Below the pieces are notes generated by a model. The model was not told the origin of the DNA and ran no database searches. It was given only the letters and a program-made list of their open reading frames with translations. From contig MBPM02000200.1 in NCBI GenBank assembly GCA_001695595.3, positions 1 through 64,000 on the forward strand: a stretch of DNA of 64,000 nucleotides. The letters are read 5' to 3'. Both the position numbers and the translations under genes were made by a program. Each line of letters begins with the position of its first letter. The stretch's first letter is position 1. Positions 1 through 12,296 of this stretch are shown here, in pieces. This DNA comes from Plasmopara viticola (taxonomy: Eukaryota; Oomycota; Peronosporomycetes; Peronosporales; Peronosporaceae).

Positions 1-1400
1 CTGCATTAGACTACATACATCGCCAGAACGACTTTGATCATTTGCTTGACATGAGTTGGAGTTGACCCCATAAAAATCTACATGTGTCTGCTTGGAGTGC
101 GCGACCATCTCTTTACCCCTACTGGCCCACTGATGCCAAGTAATCGCCGATTCTATGACCTTTTGTGACGATGGCGGATTAATCGCTATGGCAAATGTGG
201 CCAAGGCAAAGGTGTCAAACGCGGTGTCTCGATGACATCCAAACAAACTTGTCATATCCACTTACACACACCTTAAACAATCCTTTGCCCTCATATACTC
301 TGAGTTCTTAACTCTTTAGCAAAGCATCATTCCCGCTCGGAGGTAATCGAACCATTAAACGTCCAACAAATGATGAAAATCGCGAACATTTTGGCATGTG
401 CCACACCGTAGTCAACACCCCCCCCTCGTTCCGCATGCTCTCACCGTTGCCATCACAATACCGCCCATTGCCGCCGCTTGCCATTCGTGAGATGCATAGG
501 ATCTCCTTGTGGTATTTTATCGACTCCTTCGAGAATGTCATGTGCTGCGTCGCATTAGAGTCGACAAGATACACGCAGCTCGACATGGCCGCACGCGCAT
601 AATCACCATTTAGTAACCAAAGTTGCTGTCACTCTGCACAATATTTGCGCGCTGCGGCCGTTGTCGCGCAGCATTCTCGCAAGTCCGATGACAATCCAGC
701 ACTCTTCATAGTAGCGATATGCCCTATTAGTCTTCACTGGCGCTTGTTGTTCCTTTCGCCGTCCAATAGCTATCGTCATGTACGATTGACCTTGGTTTTG
801 CGCGACTCTACCGATGCCACCACCTGCTTTCTTCAAGTACCAGCCGGAACGTCACGAGATCTCACGTCAACGAGTCCGGCCTTAACTCCAACGCCGTGTT
901 GAAGAGCGAAATTCCCAAAAGGCGTGAACTTCCGAGAAGCGTGATAATCAAGTCATCTTCAGTGACCAGAGCTCCCACTGCGTCGAGCTGTTTCACCAGG
1001 GTCTTCAGCTTGTAAATGTGAGCAAACACATCATCATCCTTAACTATTTTGCAAAGAATCGACGTTATATAAATAGCTTGTTTTTTGTTAAGCTCTTTTT
1101 TCGAATTGGCCTACAAGCCGCGACCATGCATCATGAGCTCCATTTGAGAAATCAGAAGTAGGTGCGAGTCCTCCATCGCAAGGCAAATCATAGAAAGTGC
1201 TTTCCTTGATCTGCGCTTGAACGCCGTTTTGGTCCGACATATTCATCAAATGCTCCCACTTAATCTCCCACTAAGCAATTTCGACATGTCTCGCTTCTTC
1301 AGCACTATCTGCGGCTTAAACCTTCGAGTACGGAAGCTCGTTCAATCAATCTTGTTGATACGAGAAGGTGTGGAGGCGTCCATGACAAGAGCGTGGTGAG
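1..1400 (-). pseudogene. Copia-1 retroelement remnant, copy 1 (cut by window edge)
   Basis: Read on the minus strand, this is the 5' half of a decayed Ty1/copia polyprotein. A gag-like region is at about 930-1250, a much altered zinc-knuckle region at 603-836, and a protease-like segment at 308-586 with the motif LVDSNATQHMTF, which corresponds to the copia DSGATxHM active site with G changed to N. The start of the integrase is at about 1-130. No frame stays open through these domains, so it is a fossil. It matches 30070-31440 almost base for base. The 3' half would lie before base 1. The domain order (gag, zinc knuckle, protease, integrase) is the family standard. Confidence 0.8.
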
Positions 1401-1984
1401 TATCGGTGTTAGGCGCAGAGAAAGTAGAGTTTTCGCTCCTTGCTTAAAGTCATAGGAACTGAGCACTAGTTGGCAAAATGCAGAGTGAATATATATATAA
1501 CGTATTTAGTTTGCAATTCTTAGCTACCATTTAAACAATCCTTCGACCCATCCTAAACGCCTATCCATGTTGGATAGCCGTGTCAGGTATATTAAGGGTA
1601 GCCTACCGACCCGATACCGCCATGCGAGATGATCTAACATACCGAAGTTGTACCGGATTGCGCCCTCAATTATTCTGTTCGTTCGGTGCATATACAGAAT
1701 TATATGTAAAACAAAGATAGGATTTTCTCATAAGCACACGTCGATACTCTTGAGGCCAGTAGAAGTGAAGGGTCCTATACCGAAAGAGCAAGGTTCTTGG
1801 TGAATTGACGCGTGGGATTTTACCGATAGGAACCTTTCGATCGAATCTACTTTATCGGCAAGATTTAAAATTCAATTATAGTCTTAAGTAGCCATTAATT
1901 TGTAGCTGATAGTTTATGTTGTCATATACCGATAAATCATATGCTATATTCTAACCAGATAAATTGTAGACGGTAACTGCGCTT

Positions 1985-3150
1985 CTAGCACCCGAGTAGC
2001 TGCAGAATATAACCAAACCGAGCCTCTGCAAACACCTGACAATGATTATGTGGCATCAAGTGGTACAGCTGACGAGATTTTGCCTTGTCAGGAAAGTCGT
2101 GATCCACTGACAACTCAACGCTTCATGAAGAGCGCACGCCATTAGTTCCATGCATTTTAGAGAAGTCAAAGCGGTCTTTCGAAGAGACGGCTAATCTGAT
2201 GAGAACTGAGGTAGAGATGTGATTTCACAAGCTGCGGAGGTTAATAAAGCTTATGGAAAAATAAAATATACATTAGGAATCAAAAGCAACAAGCGCCAGC
2301 GCTTCGACCCGACACCTAATAATGTGGATGAACAAACACTGAGTGCCTTGACAAACCTCGAGGAATCCATGGTGTTGGTGGCAAATTCGTGTTAGCAAAA
2401 AGAGTGGGAAAAAAGTACCGACAAGCACTATGAAGAAAGCTGCAAGGGTTATAACGAAGCACGACCTTCGACCCGCACCTCTAAAACCTTCCACGAGTAG
2501 TGTCACCGCTTCTGATGGTCAAGTTGACAGCCAGTCGATCGCTCAGAAGGCGTTTGAAAACGACTCGAATAAACACCCTTACGTGGTGGAACGTTTACCG
2601 CGAGAGGATTTACATTTAGTCAGGCACTGTTTGCACTTTTGCGAAGAAAGTGATAAAATAAGTGCATCCTGCGATAGTAGCTAGTCAAAGCGCTCCTAAG
2701 GATTGGACGGCTGACATCGCGCAAGGCCTCGCGTGCGTGCAAAAGATAAGTTAATTAAAGAGGTGATTTAAGTTCACATAGCGTTTCTTGAGGACTTCAA
2801 TCTTCCATTCCACCAGTATCCGCAAGAGACGGCTAAGATAAGTAACATAGTCCGGTGGGCAGGAAACTCAAGTCCAAGCGCCAGACATGTTATCGTAGCG
2901 TTCAAGAATCTGGCAAAATAGCAGAAACTGCCAGGGTTGAATCGATTGTTGCGCCCAGACTTGACAAAGCTGCTGCGGAAGGGGATGCTGGTGCTGCCAG
3001 TCAAAACAAAGCGGTAATTGCAAAAGACCTGTGTTGTAAAGTTGGTCATCATGAACGAATTGTTTCTTGATTTTAGCAACAGTCGTAAGGATCTTTTCAA
3101 CAGTCTCCCAAAGTTAAGCGCTTTACTTGGATTTTAAAGCTTCCAAGTTG
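1985..3150 (+). pseudogene. Decayed sense effector pseudogene, copy 1
   Basis: This is a relic of the effector family described at 59182-60756. The signal-peptide region is recognisable (GTAACTGCGCTTCT, GTAGCTGCAGAA), but the ATG and the MRGA start have been lost. Frameshifts and stops follow. Recognisable pieces include a stretch at 2430-2560 matching the second internal repeat of the long effectors (AARVITKHDLRPAP) and the C-terminal region at about 2780-3070 (QETAKI, KLVIM-like). The same decay, including the missing start, is seen at 32285-33390, so the gene died before the large duplication. It cannot make the full protein. Confidence 0.75.
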
Positions 3151-3159
3151 AAGGAGCGA

Positions 3160-4420
3160 CAACATCGAGCATTAAATTTTTATGACTAAGAAAGCTACAA
3201 CTTTGATGAGTAACATCGCCGCTCTACGATTGAACCCAGACCAACTAATTTGAAGCGCTGATTCGTCTTACGCCCTTAGATACGTCTAATTGAGCTAATT
3301 GATACAGATTCCGGAGTCAGTCTATGGAGCTGTAAGGCAATGCTAGGATACGAAAAAAACTTCGTGAGATCTGAATATTCATCAGCGACAAAGCAGATGA
3401 GAGTAGATAAATTTTGCTGCGTTGTATGAAATCGTTGTGGCTTATTCGCTGTACTTACACGCAAGTGCATGATGATTTGCTTACACACTAAAATATAATA
3501 TCTTTGCTATACGCTATGATTTTTGTCATGAACTTAGCTCGGATCAATCATATAGTCAAAAGAGCCGACCATATCATTGTTTCAACTTTCAAGAGTCAGT
3601 CTAGCACAGCTTGTGGAGTCATGCACACGGCGGAAGTAAATATATTGGTTTGAAAGCGAGAAAACGACGGTGCTACAGAACACGATTGGTGACTACTTTT
3701 GGGACGCGAAGTATTCAAAGCAAACCTTTATATGCGCGATTGCGAAATAGATTTACGCCTGTACAATAAGTTGTAATTTTCTCCGATTTTACATCATGAT
3801 CGAGTCGAACATTCAGCGAAGTGACACGTAAACTCTACTCCGCGATCTGTATTAAGCGTCACATTGCAACAGTTGAGCGTCGACGTTACTTCCCCAAGTT
3901 GTAGTGTCCTGAATCATGAAGGATGCGCGGATGTGAGGAAGGATATACGCCGTTGCTGTTGAAGTTAGTCACCCTCATACCTGGAAATCACGCTCGCTAA
4001 TCTTACAGATTCACAAAAACGCTTCCTATTGTTCCATCCTGTCTTCGCAGGCAAGGTTTTGGTCATATGTAGATAGTGTTTTGCCCAACTATGCTCATCA
4101 TCTTAGCCGTCCTTTGCGGATATAAGTAGAATGGAAGGTTGTAAATCTCGAGGAACGTCGAGTGACATTTTATAGTTTCTAAGGTCTACTTCATTTTGAT
4201 ATATGCCTTGCGCGCTATCATCCGTTTAATCTTTAAATACACTTGAACGTTTCACCATTGGGAGAGCATAGAAGTGCAATTTCCTGAAATGCAGAAAGAA
4301 GAAAAAGCTTGGAGAGGACATTGCAAACTGACATTAATGTCTTTCCGCTTCTCCCCGTAAAACACAAATACCTTTTTAACTAGTTTTAACCCGAAGCCCT
4401 GCGAAAAATTTCCCAACATT
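3160..4420. other. Stretch without recognisable genes
   Basis: I see no gene here. The sequence is shared with 33400-34575. Its position, directly upstream of a Copia-2 gag remnant, makes it a likely place for the 5' LTR and leader of that element. I could not define LTR ends (TG...CA) or a primer-binding site by eye. Confidence 0.4.
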
Positions 4421-4429
4421 GTTCCTATG

Positions 4430-7245
4430 CCATGGACGTCACCTTGACTAGGAACGCTCGCACGTGGAAAAATCAGGATGCAGATGAGCTTGAGGAGCAT
4501 AATTATATATTAGGAAATTTAATCGGCGAGACCTAAACGGAGCAGTGCACTTGCGCATTGGACCAAGCGACATGTAAGCGGAAGTCACGCAAGGCACTGG
4601 TGATCATCTAATTCGGGATAGTGGCATGCAGGTGCCGTTGCTCTGGTCAGCAAATGGCGCTTATGAAGCATGGTCAAAGCTAGAAGAACACTTTGAGAAG
4701 AAGAGATTGACCATCAAGCTTCGTCACGACGATAAAAGATGGTGATGATGTAAGAGCTTCGTCACGACGATAAAAGATGGTGATGATGTAATAAGCACAT
4801 CAGTCGAATCAAGACGCTGGTGAAAAGCTTCGACGCAGTGTGTGGTTCGATCAGCGAGGATGACTTCTTAATCATGTTTTCGCTAGTTCGAGTGAGTGAC
4901 ACTAGCTCTCAAATACCGCGTTGATGTCGAGAGGCGACCCGCTGACGTGGGTGCTCAGTTGCCACATAAAAAAAGCGCAATGAGCAAGGTGCAGGTACAG
5001 AAAATGTAAGCTTACATGACGAGCGACAGCGAAAATTGCAATTACGACAAGCGCCGATGAGCGCGCTTAACTGCTGCAATAAACAAACATATGAATGCCA
5101 GGTGTCTAGTGAAACTTTGCGAGAATGCGGAGCCGGCAGAGGCCGCAACGAATACGCGTCGCGTGCAGTGTAGAGTAATTGGCCGATTGTCTCTTCTTGG
5201 CTGACAGGGGAGCAAGATCACCAAGCTAAGTGATAAGTGGCTAGTGGACTCGGATGCGACACAGCACATGACGTTTTTAAAAAACTTCGTAAAGAAGTAT
5301 AGAAAGATGGTGTCTTCGGTGGGCGTGTATCTGCTAAACGACGGTGTGGCTCAGGCAGAGAAAGCTGATGCTGGTATGTTGTCGATAAGACACCGCGAGA
5401 TATCAAGAGAAATGTGCTTTGACGCTTGATACATTCTCAGATTGTCACACAATCTATGTTTGGTTGATCGCTTCGCTATGGATGTTGATCCTCTGACCTT
5501 CAAGACGGATGGTGCTTTAAAAAAGTGATGATCCTTCACGAAGGCAACGAGTCTTAAGCTTAAGTTGTGTGCTATTGAAGAAAAAGAATCCTTAAAACAC
5601 GCATGACACCAGATGTTACTCTTGAGGCCAACACGGCAAGCTCAAAGGATCGCAAAGTGGACCCACGTCCCTTAAACTTGGTCACACGAACGTGCCCGTC
5701 CGTATGCCATCATATCGACATAGCGTTGGTGGGCAGTGAGAGCTGTGTGATGCGAGCGCACTCGGCAAGCAAATGTGAGTAAGCGAATTGCCAAAGTACT
5801 CCCATACCAAGAAATTGCTGAAAGTCATCGTAGTTGGTGCGGGTGGTCTCATGCAGACTTTGACATTCAGTGGCAAGTGCAACTATGACAAGTCGACGGA
5901 CGAGAACCCGAACATTTGTGCGGTATATTAGCTCCGGAACATGTCGAAAAAAATTAGCGTACTTGCTGACTTTTTTGCGCTCACAGGACGAAGAACAGCA
6001 ATCTTTCAAGACATTGGAGTGACATCGGTGGCGAATAGACGTCGGCGAGAAGGCCAAATTTTACGAGCGTCGCGGTATTGTACAAAAGTCTTGGACTTTT
6101 TGTGCGCCTTAGCTAAACGGTGTCGCCAAGCGAATAGGCCGATACCGGCAGAATGCGTAGAAACACGCTAATAAAGCAAATTGACGACTATACTGTTGCC
6201 TAATTCTTGCCTCACAGGTGCTACCGTCGCCTCATCACATCTGGACTGATAAGAAACACTACTAACAGATCCGAAGATATCGAATGCCATGTGGGTGTGC
6301 GACGCATCAAGTTGGACGCTCGTTCTGCAAGGCGTCATTGTCTTGTGTGTTCGGAGCACAAAGAATTATCTCGTTCACGATATCAAAGCGATCGTGTACG
6401 ACCGAGCCGTGATGTGCAGTTGATGGAAGATGTCTTCAGCAATGGGAGACATAGCAACATCAAACCAGAATTGTCGTTCAAAACGATGAAGCGAACCGTG
6501 ACTCAACGTGGCCTGGCGAGACGGATCGCAGAAAACGAATACACTTTAACAGATTTAGACTTTTGAAAAACGTCTTGGCAAACGTCACCAGCGAGCGCAG
6601 TCACTGTAACAAAGTACGGAAGTGTCACGGCTTAAGCGGCAGGGTATTCTTAAGGTCTACTTGAGATGCTTGCCGCTGCCCAATATTTTGAAGCGGCTGA
6701 TGTTGTGGATTTAGTGAGAACATTGTTGACCAAGTTGATCAAATCTAGCAACGCAATCGAGTGAAAGGAAGCGAGCAGCGCACAAATCAACTCTCTCCAC
6801 AAAAAACATGACCATTGGTTTCAGAAGGCGAAAGGCAATTAGGTGTTTTGTATCTTGGAAATTTAAGTAATTGGGATAAAAGGACTCAAAAAACGACTTG
6901 TAGTTGAAGGCTCTTACAGAAGTACGGTGTCGACTATAAAAAATTCTTTGCATCGACAGTCCAATTCACGTCGATTGGAATCTGCTCAGTTTGGTGGCTT
7001 CAATTATATAATATGACGGCATTTTCGAATGGACTCTTAGTTCAAGATATCTTTTTGATGCAGCCGAGCAGCTGCAATGACGAAGAGCACCTGGACTATG
7101 CTTGCCATATTGGACGCTCACTCGACGGTCTGCAACAGTTACAGTAGACGTCTACGTTTGCACTGGAATCAAAATTAGAGAAGTTTGAGGCTAATTGCCG
7201 CATTTACGTCTTTATAATTTCCGACTTTGTCGCTAGATTTTGATC
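4430..7245 (+). pseudogene. Copia-2 retroelement remnant, copy 1
   Basis: This is a decayed Ty1/copia polyprotein on the plus strand. The gag region is at about 4430-4900 (LEEHFEKKRLTIKL), a degenerate zinc-knuckle region at about 5060-5130, and the protease motif at 5228-5275 (DKWLVDSDATQHMTF, from DSGATxHM). Integrase is at about 5800-6060, and its C-terminal part at 6207-6566 (RIKLDARSARRHCLV, then PSRDVQLMEDVF). Reverse transcriptase is at about 6660-7240, with VDYKKFFASTVQFTSI corresponding to the family GxDYxxTFAPVVxxxSIR, then DIFLMQPS and RSLDGLQQ. Many frameshifts and stops make it inactive. The second copy is at 34580-37390, and RT fragments recur at 15370, 20560, 44560 and 53640. 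Confidence 0.85.
4717..4791 (+). repeat. 38-bp direct tandem duplication in the Copia-2 gag
   Basis: A unit starting AGCTTCGTCACGACGATAAA is present twice in tandem with a 38-bp period. The corresponding place in copy 2 (about 34885-34930) has one unit. The duplication therefore arose in copy 1 after the large duplication, in an already dead element. Confidence 0.85.
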
Positions 7246-9260
7246 GGCGGCATAGCGATGATTGTGAGCTGGAAAACAAACAGCAGGGCTGAATTAAAAC
7301 CTCGCTTGCTGATGTGTGCAACAGATCATAGTCAGAAAGAAATCGTCAACTGTAACGCACTGCGCACTATGTGCGCCAAGGTGCCATAGTCGTGGGCCGA
7401 CAAGGTGTGAAAGTTGATGTTTGCCCAAAGCAGTGCGCTTAAATCATCAACAAACTTTTTAATAATTTATGACATCCTAAAGTTAAATGCTTCTAAAGAA
7501 ACTTTTCCATAAAGGCTTTTAAAAGGACCTTTTTTGTGCTACCTGTTTTTCTGGTTTGGAGGCGGCTTAATTTTACTAAACACTCGCCCAAAGTAAACGA
7601 AAAAAACACATTATTTATCACAAATGGAGAAAGGGTTTAACATAATCAAAATAATGTGTAATTCAATTCTTCCAACCATGGAAAGGCATCGCTGCACCCA
7701 ACATCGTATGTGAAAGTCATTTCTAATTTTGAAATTTCGAGTCTCGCATAATCTCCAATCTTCGCGCTCGAACTCGTTGGAGAGATGCGCTCGGGTACCC
7801 ATACGAGGGCTGAGAGTACCCATAGCCACCGCTGTATAGACATAAGGCCAAGGGACTGCATATTAAACTGCCGACCATGCCCAGAGCTTACTACGGAGGG
7901 GTAGTGACTTCTTGACGCAGCTTCTAAACACTGCGCTAAGGCGCGCGGCGGTCAGATTGACTGTAAAGCTGAAGGGTCACTTGGCCAAAGGAGTCCATAT
8001 TCTCTTAGACGTTTTCAAGAGTCTGGGATCAGCCGTTACCTGACTGCCACGACTGACCCCGCCATCGATCTTTAAAGATTAACAAGGTCGCAAAAAACGC
8101 TGCTCCTTGCAAAAAGGGCGCAAAGTCGAGGCGGAAGCAATCTCGTCTGGTACCTAGATTGCCAGTGCCATTGGCACTTCCGTGTGAAGGGCTTGGGAGC
8201 TCTCATTACTTCTTGTAGAGTGATTACGATATTCATTTTCACAAAGCTAGTGGCAGCCGCTGAGGCGACTGCAGCATTATACCCTGAAAGCCGCTGTGAT
8301 CTGGAATTTGTAGCAACTGGCGCTTTGTGTGTACGCCAAGGTCATTTCGACCAAGTCACTTTGTTAACTGCGCTCGAAGCTTACGCCCCACGACACTATG
8401 CCGAATCCAAGACATCTTGAAAACGAATTGTATTCGATCTATCATTTGATAAAGTTGCATTCTTAGAATACGCACAAGACGAACATCGTCCACGGTAGTT
8501 GTTTCTCGGGTTATAAGCCCCGAAATTTACTCGATCCTAGAATATATTCTCTGACTGATGCCAATGCTAGTGCGTGTTCCCGTATTAGATGAAGGCCACA
8601 TCTGCTATCAATATCTTAACGACTTTGGCTCCCTAGAGAATAGATTAAATGTTGTGCTAGTAACACGCGCATAGTGCTGTAAGATGATACTGGAGCAATT
8701 GCTCCTATTGAGCTAATTTTCAAGCAAATATGCAGCGCAATATTTGGCATCCTGAGACTTCTGTGCGCGCAGAGCTGACATTAAAAATTCTGCTTGAATC
8801 GACGGTGTTGGCTATGCACACCCGTCCGAAAGGCCCTCCCTTTTCATATTGTGCCTGCTGTACAGAGAAGGAGTAGACCTCTCACGGGACGACGACTTGT
8901 GTCGGTACTCGCCTTCGGGCGAGCCTCACTCACTGTTTTGGTAACTTCAGTGCCGCGAAATGTACCGAGATATGTCGTCTTTGACCTCACCCTTTTTCTC
9001 CTAATCTTTATTTTCTGCGTAGGGCAACCCAAGTCTGATCCTTTTTACGATAGCCATGAGAATTGTTATTATATCGGAGACTTTCTGCATGACCGATGGG
9101 TGTGACATTAGGTGTAAAAGTTTTAAAGGCGTACCCGCGAGTAATGAGTTTATTATGACCGTCTTGGCATTGATTTATAGCTTCTACGCGGCCCTGCCGA
9201 AGCGAGTTGTCGCCATATCCGTTGTGCGAGCGTGGAGGTATCTATAATAACCCTGGCGAG
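7245..9260 (+). other. Unrecognised degenerate block X, copy 1
   Basis: This block follows the Copia-2 reverse transcriptase. It is shared, with divergence, by 15890-16985, 21480-22640, 37390-39430, 45080-46175 and 54600-55745. Short open stretches occur at 8184-8420 (MKGLGALITSCRVITIF) and 8794-9105. A recurring best reading, clearest at 55051-55251, contains the words HICFQNFYDSQKF and HAGAIASIKPSF. I do not recognise the family. It could be the C-terminal half of Copia-2, too decayed to see, or an unrelated gene carried along. Stops and shifts in every copy argue against a working gene. Confidence 0.4.
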
Positions 9261-10084
9261 GTAAAACGTTAGACGCTTGTTCCCCGCTGCGGTGGGGTGG
9301 GAGGTTATTCTAAATCATTTCTTGTCTTTCCAGCTCTGCTGCCAATGACACAATGGTATAAGAGCGATTTTAATTACAAAGACTGATATTGGGGCGGTAA
9401 CTCCTGTAAGAGCCAAATCCATAGTCTTCAATGATAAGTTGGTCATCGTGAATCAGCCGGCCGACCGATAGCACCCATTTGCTTTTTTGTTAAGACAAAG
9501 AAGAATTTGCTATATAAGTCAAGAGTGATGTAACTTAAGTCTTAGCTCAAGGGCTGTCACAAAAAGCCGAGCTTGTGGTGAAGCTGGCTTCCAGTTTTTA
9601 CACAGAATCCCTGTCTTAAACAAAGACTCTAACTTGGTTTGTACACAGAAGTGTAGGTACAGTAGATAACTAGTGTGTCACAACAATAAGCACATAAAGT
9701 GAATTTTTTGCACACATCAACACTTTAAGATCGGGGATGGCTCACCGGAAGATCCCAGATCTCCCTGCGTGCCTCCACCTTGAAAGGTGCGATGTGACGA
9801 GGTCACATCGCATAAACCTATATATTATCGATTGCTTCTAGAACCTTTAATGTACCACATTACGCATTCATCTGTATGTATGGAGCGAAGCATTCACTTT
9901 CGAGCAACAAATCGTTGTTTTTGTCATTGGTCGTGACTACATTTAGTAAGCAGTCCGAGTGTTGATGACTCGCAGTAATATGAGCCATACCTCGGCGTGT
10001 GACGCTAAAATCGACTAGTTATTAAAATCGATAAGATAGAGTGAGTTGAATCTCATACACTACAAATATCTTTTACAAATGTTT

Positions 10085-10345
10085 TCTCCATCCCCAACGT
10101 TTGTATCGTGTCCTTGATTGTCTGTATCAACCTCACAAGAGACTACGTAAACCTGGATGCATTTACTTTATTCCGCTCAGATAGAGCGTTAAGTGGACCT
10201 TTTGGTGATGGATAATTGGAAGAATTCTCATTGTCAACATCTCATTAATTGAGCCACCGTCTGGTCGAAGTCCGTAACTATTCGTCGGGTGGCAGCTGCA
10301 AGAAGCGTGGTAACGTTCTGAGATTGTGCTACACATGGAATGACG
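10085..10345 (-). pseudogene. Antisense effector N-terminal remnant
   Basis: On the minus strand this matches the first third of the effectors. It has a GCTTCT signal-peptide stretch followed by GCTGCCACCCGACGAATAGTTACGG-like sequence, then a GGTGGCTCAATTAATGAGATG segment that lines up with the effectors' region reading SSGTLHETLP. The rest of the gene is not visible. Related pieces are at 17820-18060 and 47000-47230. In copy 2 this place is mostly removed by a deletion of about 1 kb. Confidence 0.5.
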
Positions 10346-11011
10346 AGAGCTCGGCGCTGCTATCTGTATAGCTTTTTCCATGTTATGTGTTCTTTTCACC
10401 TCCACCCGCTGTGCGTATAATTTTTTTACATCAAACTCTGATATACACTTTTTAACTCGCCGATTTGTGTAGATTGCTCAAGATTTGATAATTAACCTGC
10501 CATACATTTTTATTTACATGGAACAAATGTAGTTTGCATGCATCAGGACGCATGCGATAAGAATGCTAATCATAGCCAAGTTGGTTCCATATTGCACATT
10601 TTATCGGTAGCGATAAGAAATGATAGTTTTTTTTTGCTGCTTGCGCTGGTGACCTGTGACGATTGAAATGCACTATAGTATATCAAGCCTTCCTGTCGAA
10701 AACCCATGGGTATCACGGTAATGATAAGGTACCCAGTGCAGGACTCGGGTGACAATGTACAATTTGACGCTTTATCAGTGTATAGATGTTCCTTTTTTCC
10801 ATGTGCGTCTAGCGCATCTAGGGCCACAAGTTCAAATACGACGCTGCTTCTTTCATTCTAATCTATTCGAGAATTTCCACCCGTTGAGGAAATATGGCTC
10901 CGATGTATATACTAAAATTATAATCGATAGTCTATTCTGCCACGAATGTTCATGTGCATAATTATAACAAATTGTGACAAGGACTATATCGGAATACTAG
11001 GTATCAAATTA

Positions 11012-11051
11012 TCACTATTTAATCATCTCGATTTTTTTTCTTTCAGTGGAG
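11012..11051 (+). promoter_or_regulatory. Start-proximal promoter / possible splice acceptor of effector 1
   Basis: TCACTATTTAAT, an imperfect match to the oomycete initiator consensus YCAYTYY, is 40 bp before the ATG. It is followed by a T-rich run and CTTTCAG directly before TGGAGATG. The same CAG|TGGA lies before all five effector starts. It may be a polypyrimidine tract plus 3' splice site of a leader intron, or simply a conserved leader. I saw no decisive 5' splice site. Confidence 0.4.
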
Positions 11052-12296
11052 ATGCGCGGCGCACACTACGTGGCAACTGCGCTTCTTGTCACGGCCAGCA
11101 GCCGAATAGCTGCAGAACTTAACGAGACCAAGCCTCTGCAAACACCTGACAATGATTTTGTGGTATCCCGTGGTAGAGTTGATGAGACGTGGCCTCTTCA
11201 AGAAAGTCGTAGTCCACAGGACGACTCGATGCTCCATGAAGAGCGCACGCCTTCGGTCTCACGCAATTCTCTGGGTAACTTAAAGCGGTCTTTTATAGAA
11301 ACGGTTGATTATATAAAAAAGGAGGTAAATGACGTATTTGCGAAAGCTACGAAGCCAATCAAAGACCAAGAAAATTTGATACCTCAGTCGGAGGCCAGTA
11401 CCAGCAAGCGCCGACGCATCAACCCGACGCCTATAGATGGACAAGCATTGCCTGCTCTGCCAAAACCGGGAACTTACATGGTGAAATTGGCAAAAGATGT
11501 GCCATCTGTGCTAGCGGGCAGATGGAAGAGTGAAGCGCCGAAAGCTATCATAAGTAACGCTGCAAGGACTCTACTTTGGCACGACTTCCGACCCAATCCT
11601 TCGGGCCCCTCTACGAGTGGCTTCCCCCCTCCTGGTGTTCGACTTAACATCGACGAGATTGCTGAAGCGCTGGTTGATTTCAACAGATTCAGAAGTCCTT
11701 ACCGGGTGAGACGACAATCAGAAGCGCATTTTATGGACATGATTAAAGGTAATTCTAAATTTGCGCATCCCGCGACGGTGCATGGTAAAAGCATTTTTAG
11801 AGATTGGACGTCTTCAACTACGGAAGGTCTCCACGTGTTTGAAACCTTTCCCGTCAGCGAAAAGGTTCTTAGAATGCACAAAGCATTCCTCAAAGCGTTC
11901 AACTTGCCATTTCACCAATATATCCAAGAGACGGCTGAGATGATGAAGTTAGTCGAGCACATGGACTCAAGTCCAAGCAATTATCGTATTGTCAACGCGT
12001 TCAAGAAAGTAGCAGGAAAGCGGCATAACGTATTGTTGATACGTTTGGTGGACCCAGATTTAAATAAGTTGCTGGGTTCTGGGTATCTAGCGTTGGAGGA
12101 CAGTATGGAGAATATGCGGGACGCCTATATTGTAAAGTTGGTTATCATGTACGAGTTATTCTACGAATTTTGCCACATCCTCAAGGGTCCATACCAAGAA
12201 TTGCCTCGTAAGGGTGACGGTAAAAACTGGATTTTCAAGCTTACCACTTTGAAGAGTAGCAGCAGCAAGGATCAGGTTTCTCTCTCTCATGGCTAA
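11052..12296 (+). CDS. Secreted EER-type effector candidate (effector 1)
   Basis: The protein has 414 residues from the ATG at 11052. An in-frame GTG six bases earlier is not a plausible eukaryotic start, and MRGA(H/Y)Y is the expected N-terminus. Residues 1-21 form a signal peptide (hydrophobic YVATALLVTA, cut probably after RIAA). The place where an RxLR would sit reads WPLQESRSPQ, so RxLR is absent, but HEER follows at about residues 63-66. A basic cluster SKRRR at about 117-121 could be a nuclear-localisation signal. One repeat of about 105 residues follows. The C-terminal 150 residues (FETFPVSEKV, FHQYIQETAEMM, AYIVKLVIMYELF) are the best conserved part. I see no sure WY motif. It is probably secreted into the host, with unknown target. 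By hand count it differs from effector 3 at 19 positions and from effector 2 at 35. Confidence 0.85.
   Translation: MRGAHYVATALLVTASSRIAAELNETKPLQTPDNDFVVSRGRVDETWPLQESRSPQDDSMLHEERTPSVSRNSLGNLKRSFIETVDYIKKEVNDVFAKATKPIKDQENLIPQSEASTSKRRRINPTPIDGQALPALPKPGTYMVKLAKDVPSVLAGRWKSEAPKAIISNAARTLLWHDFRPNPSGPSTSGFPPPGVRLNIDEIAEALVDFNRFRSPYRVRRQSEAHFMDMIKGNSKFAHPATVHGKSIFRDWTSSTTEGLHVFETFPVSEKVLRMHKAFLKAFNLPFHQYIQETAEMMKLVEHMDSSPSNYRIVNAFKKVAGKRHNVLLIRLVDPDLNKLLGSGYLALEDSMENMRDAYIVKLVIMYELFYEFCHILKGPYQELPRKGDGKNWIFKLTTLKSSSSKDQVSLSHG

Noticed and set aside
11046..11051. GTG start six bases before the effector ATG (also at 40556, 50160, 25648, 59176)
   Set aside because: Non-ATG starts are not expected here, and MRGA(H/Y)Y is the family N-terminus.
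11052..12296. WY-domain effector fold
   Set aside because: I could not see convincing W and Y motifs. A profile or structure prediction would be needed.
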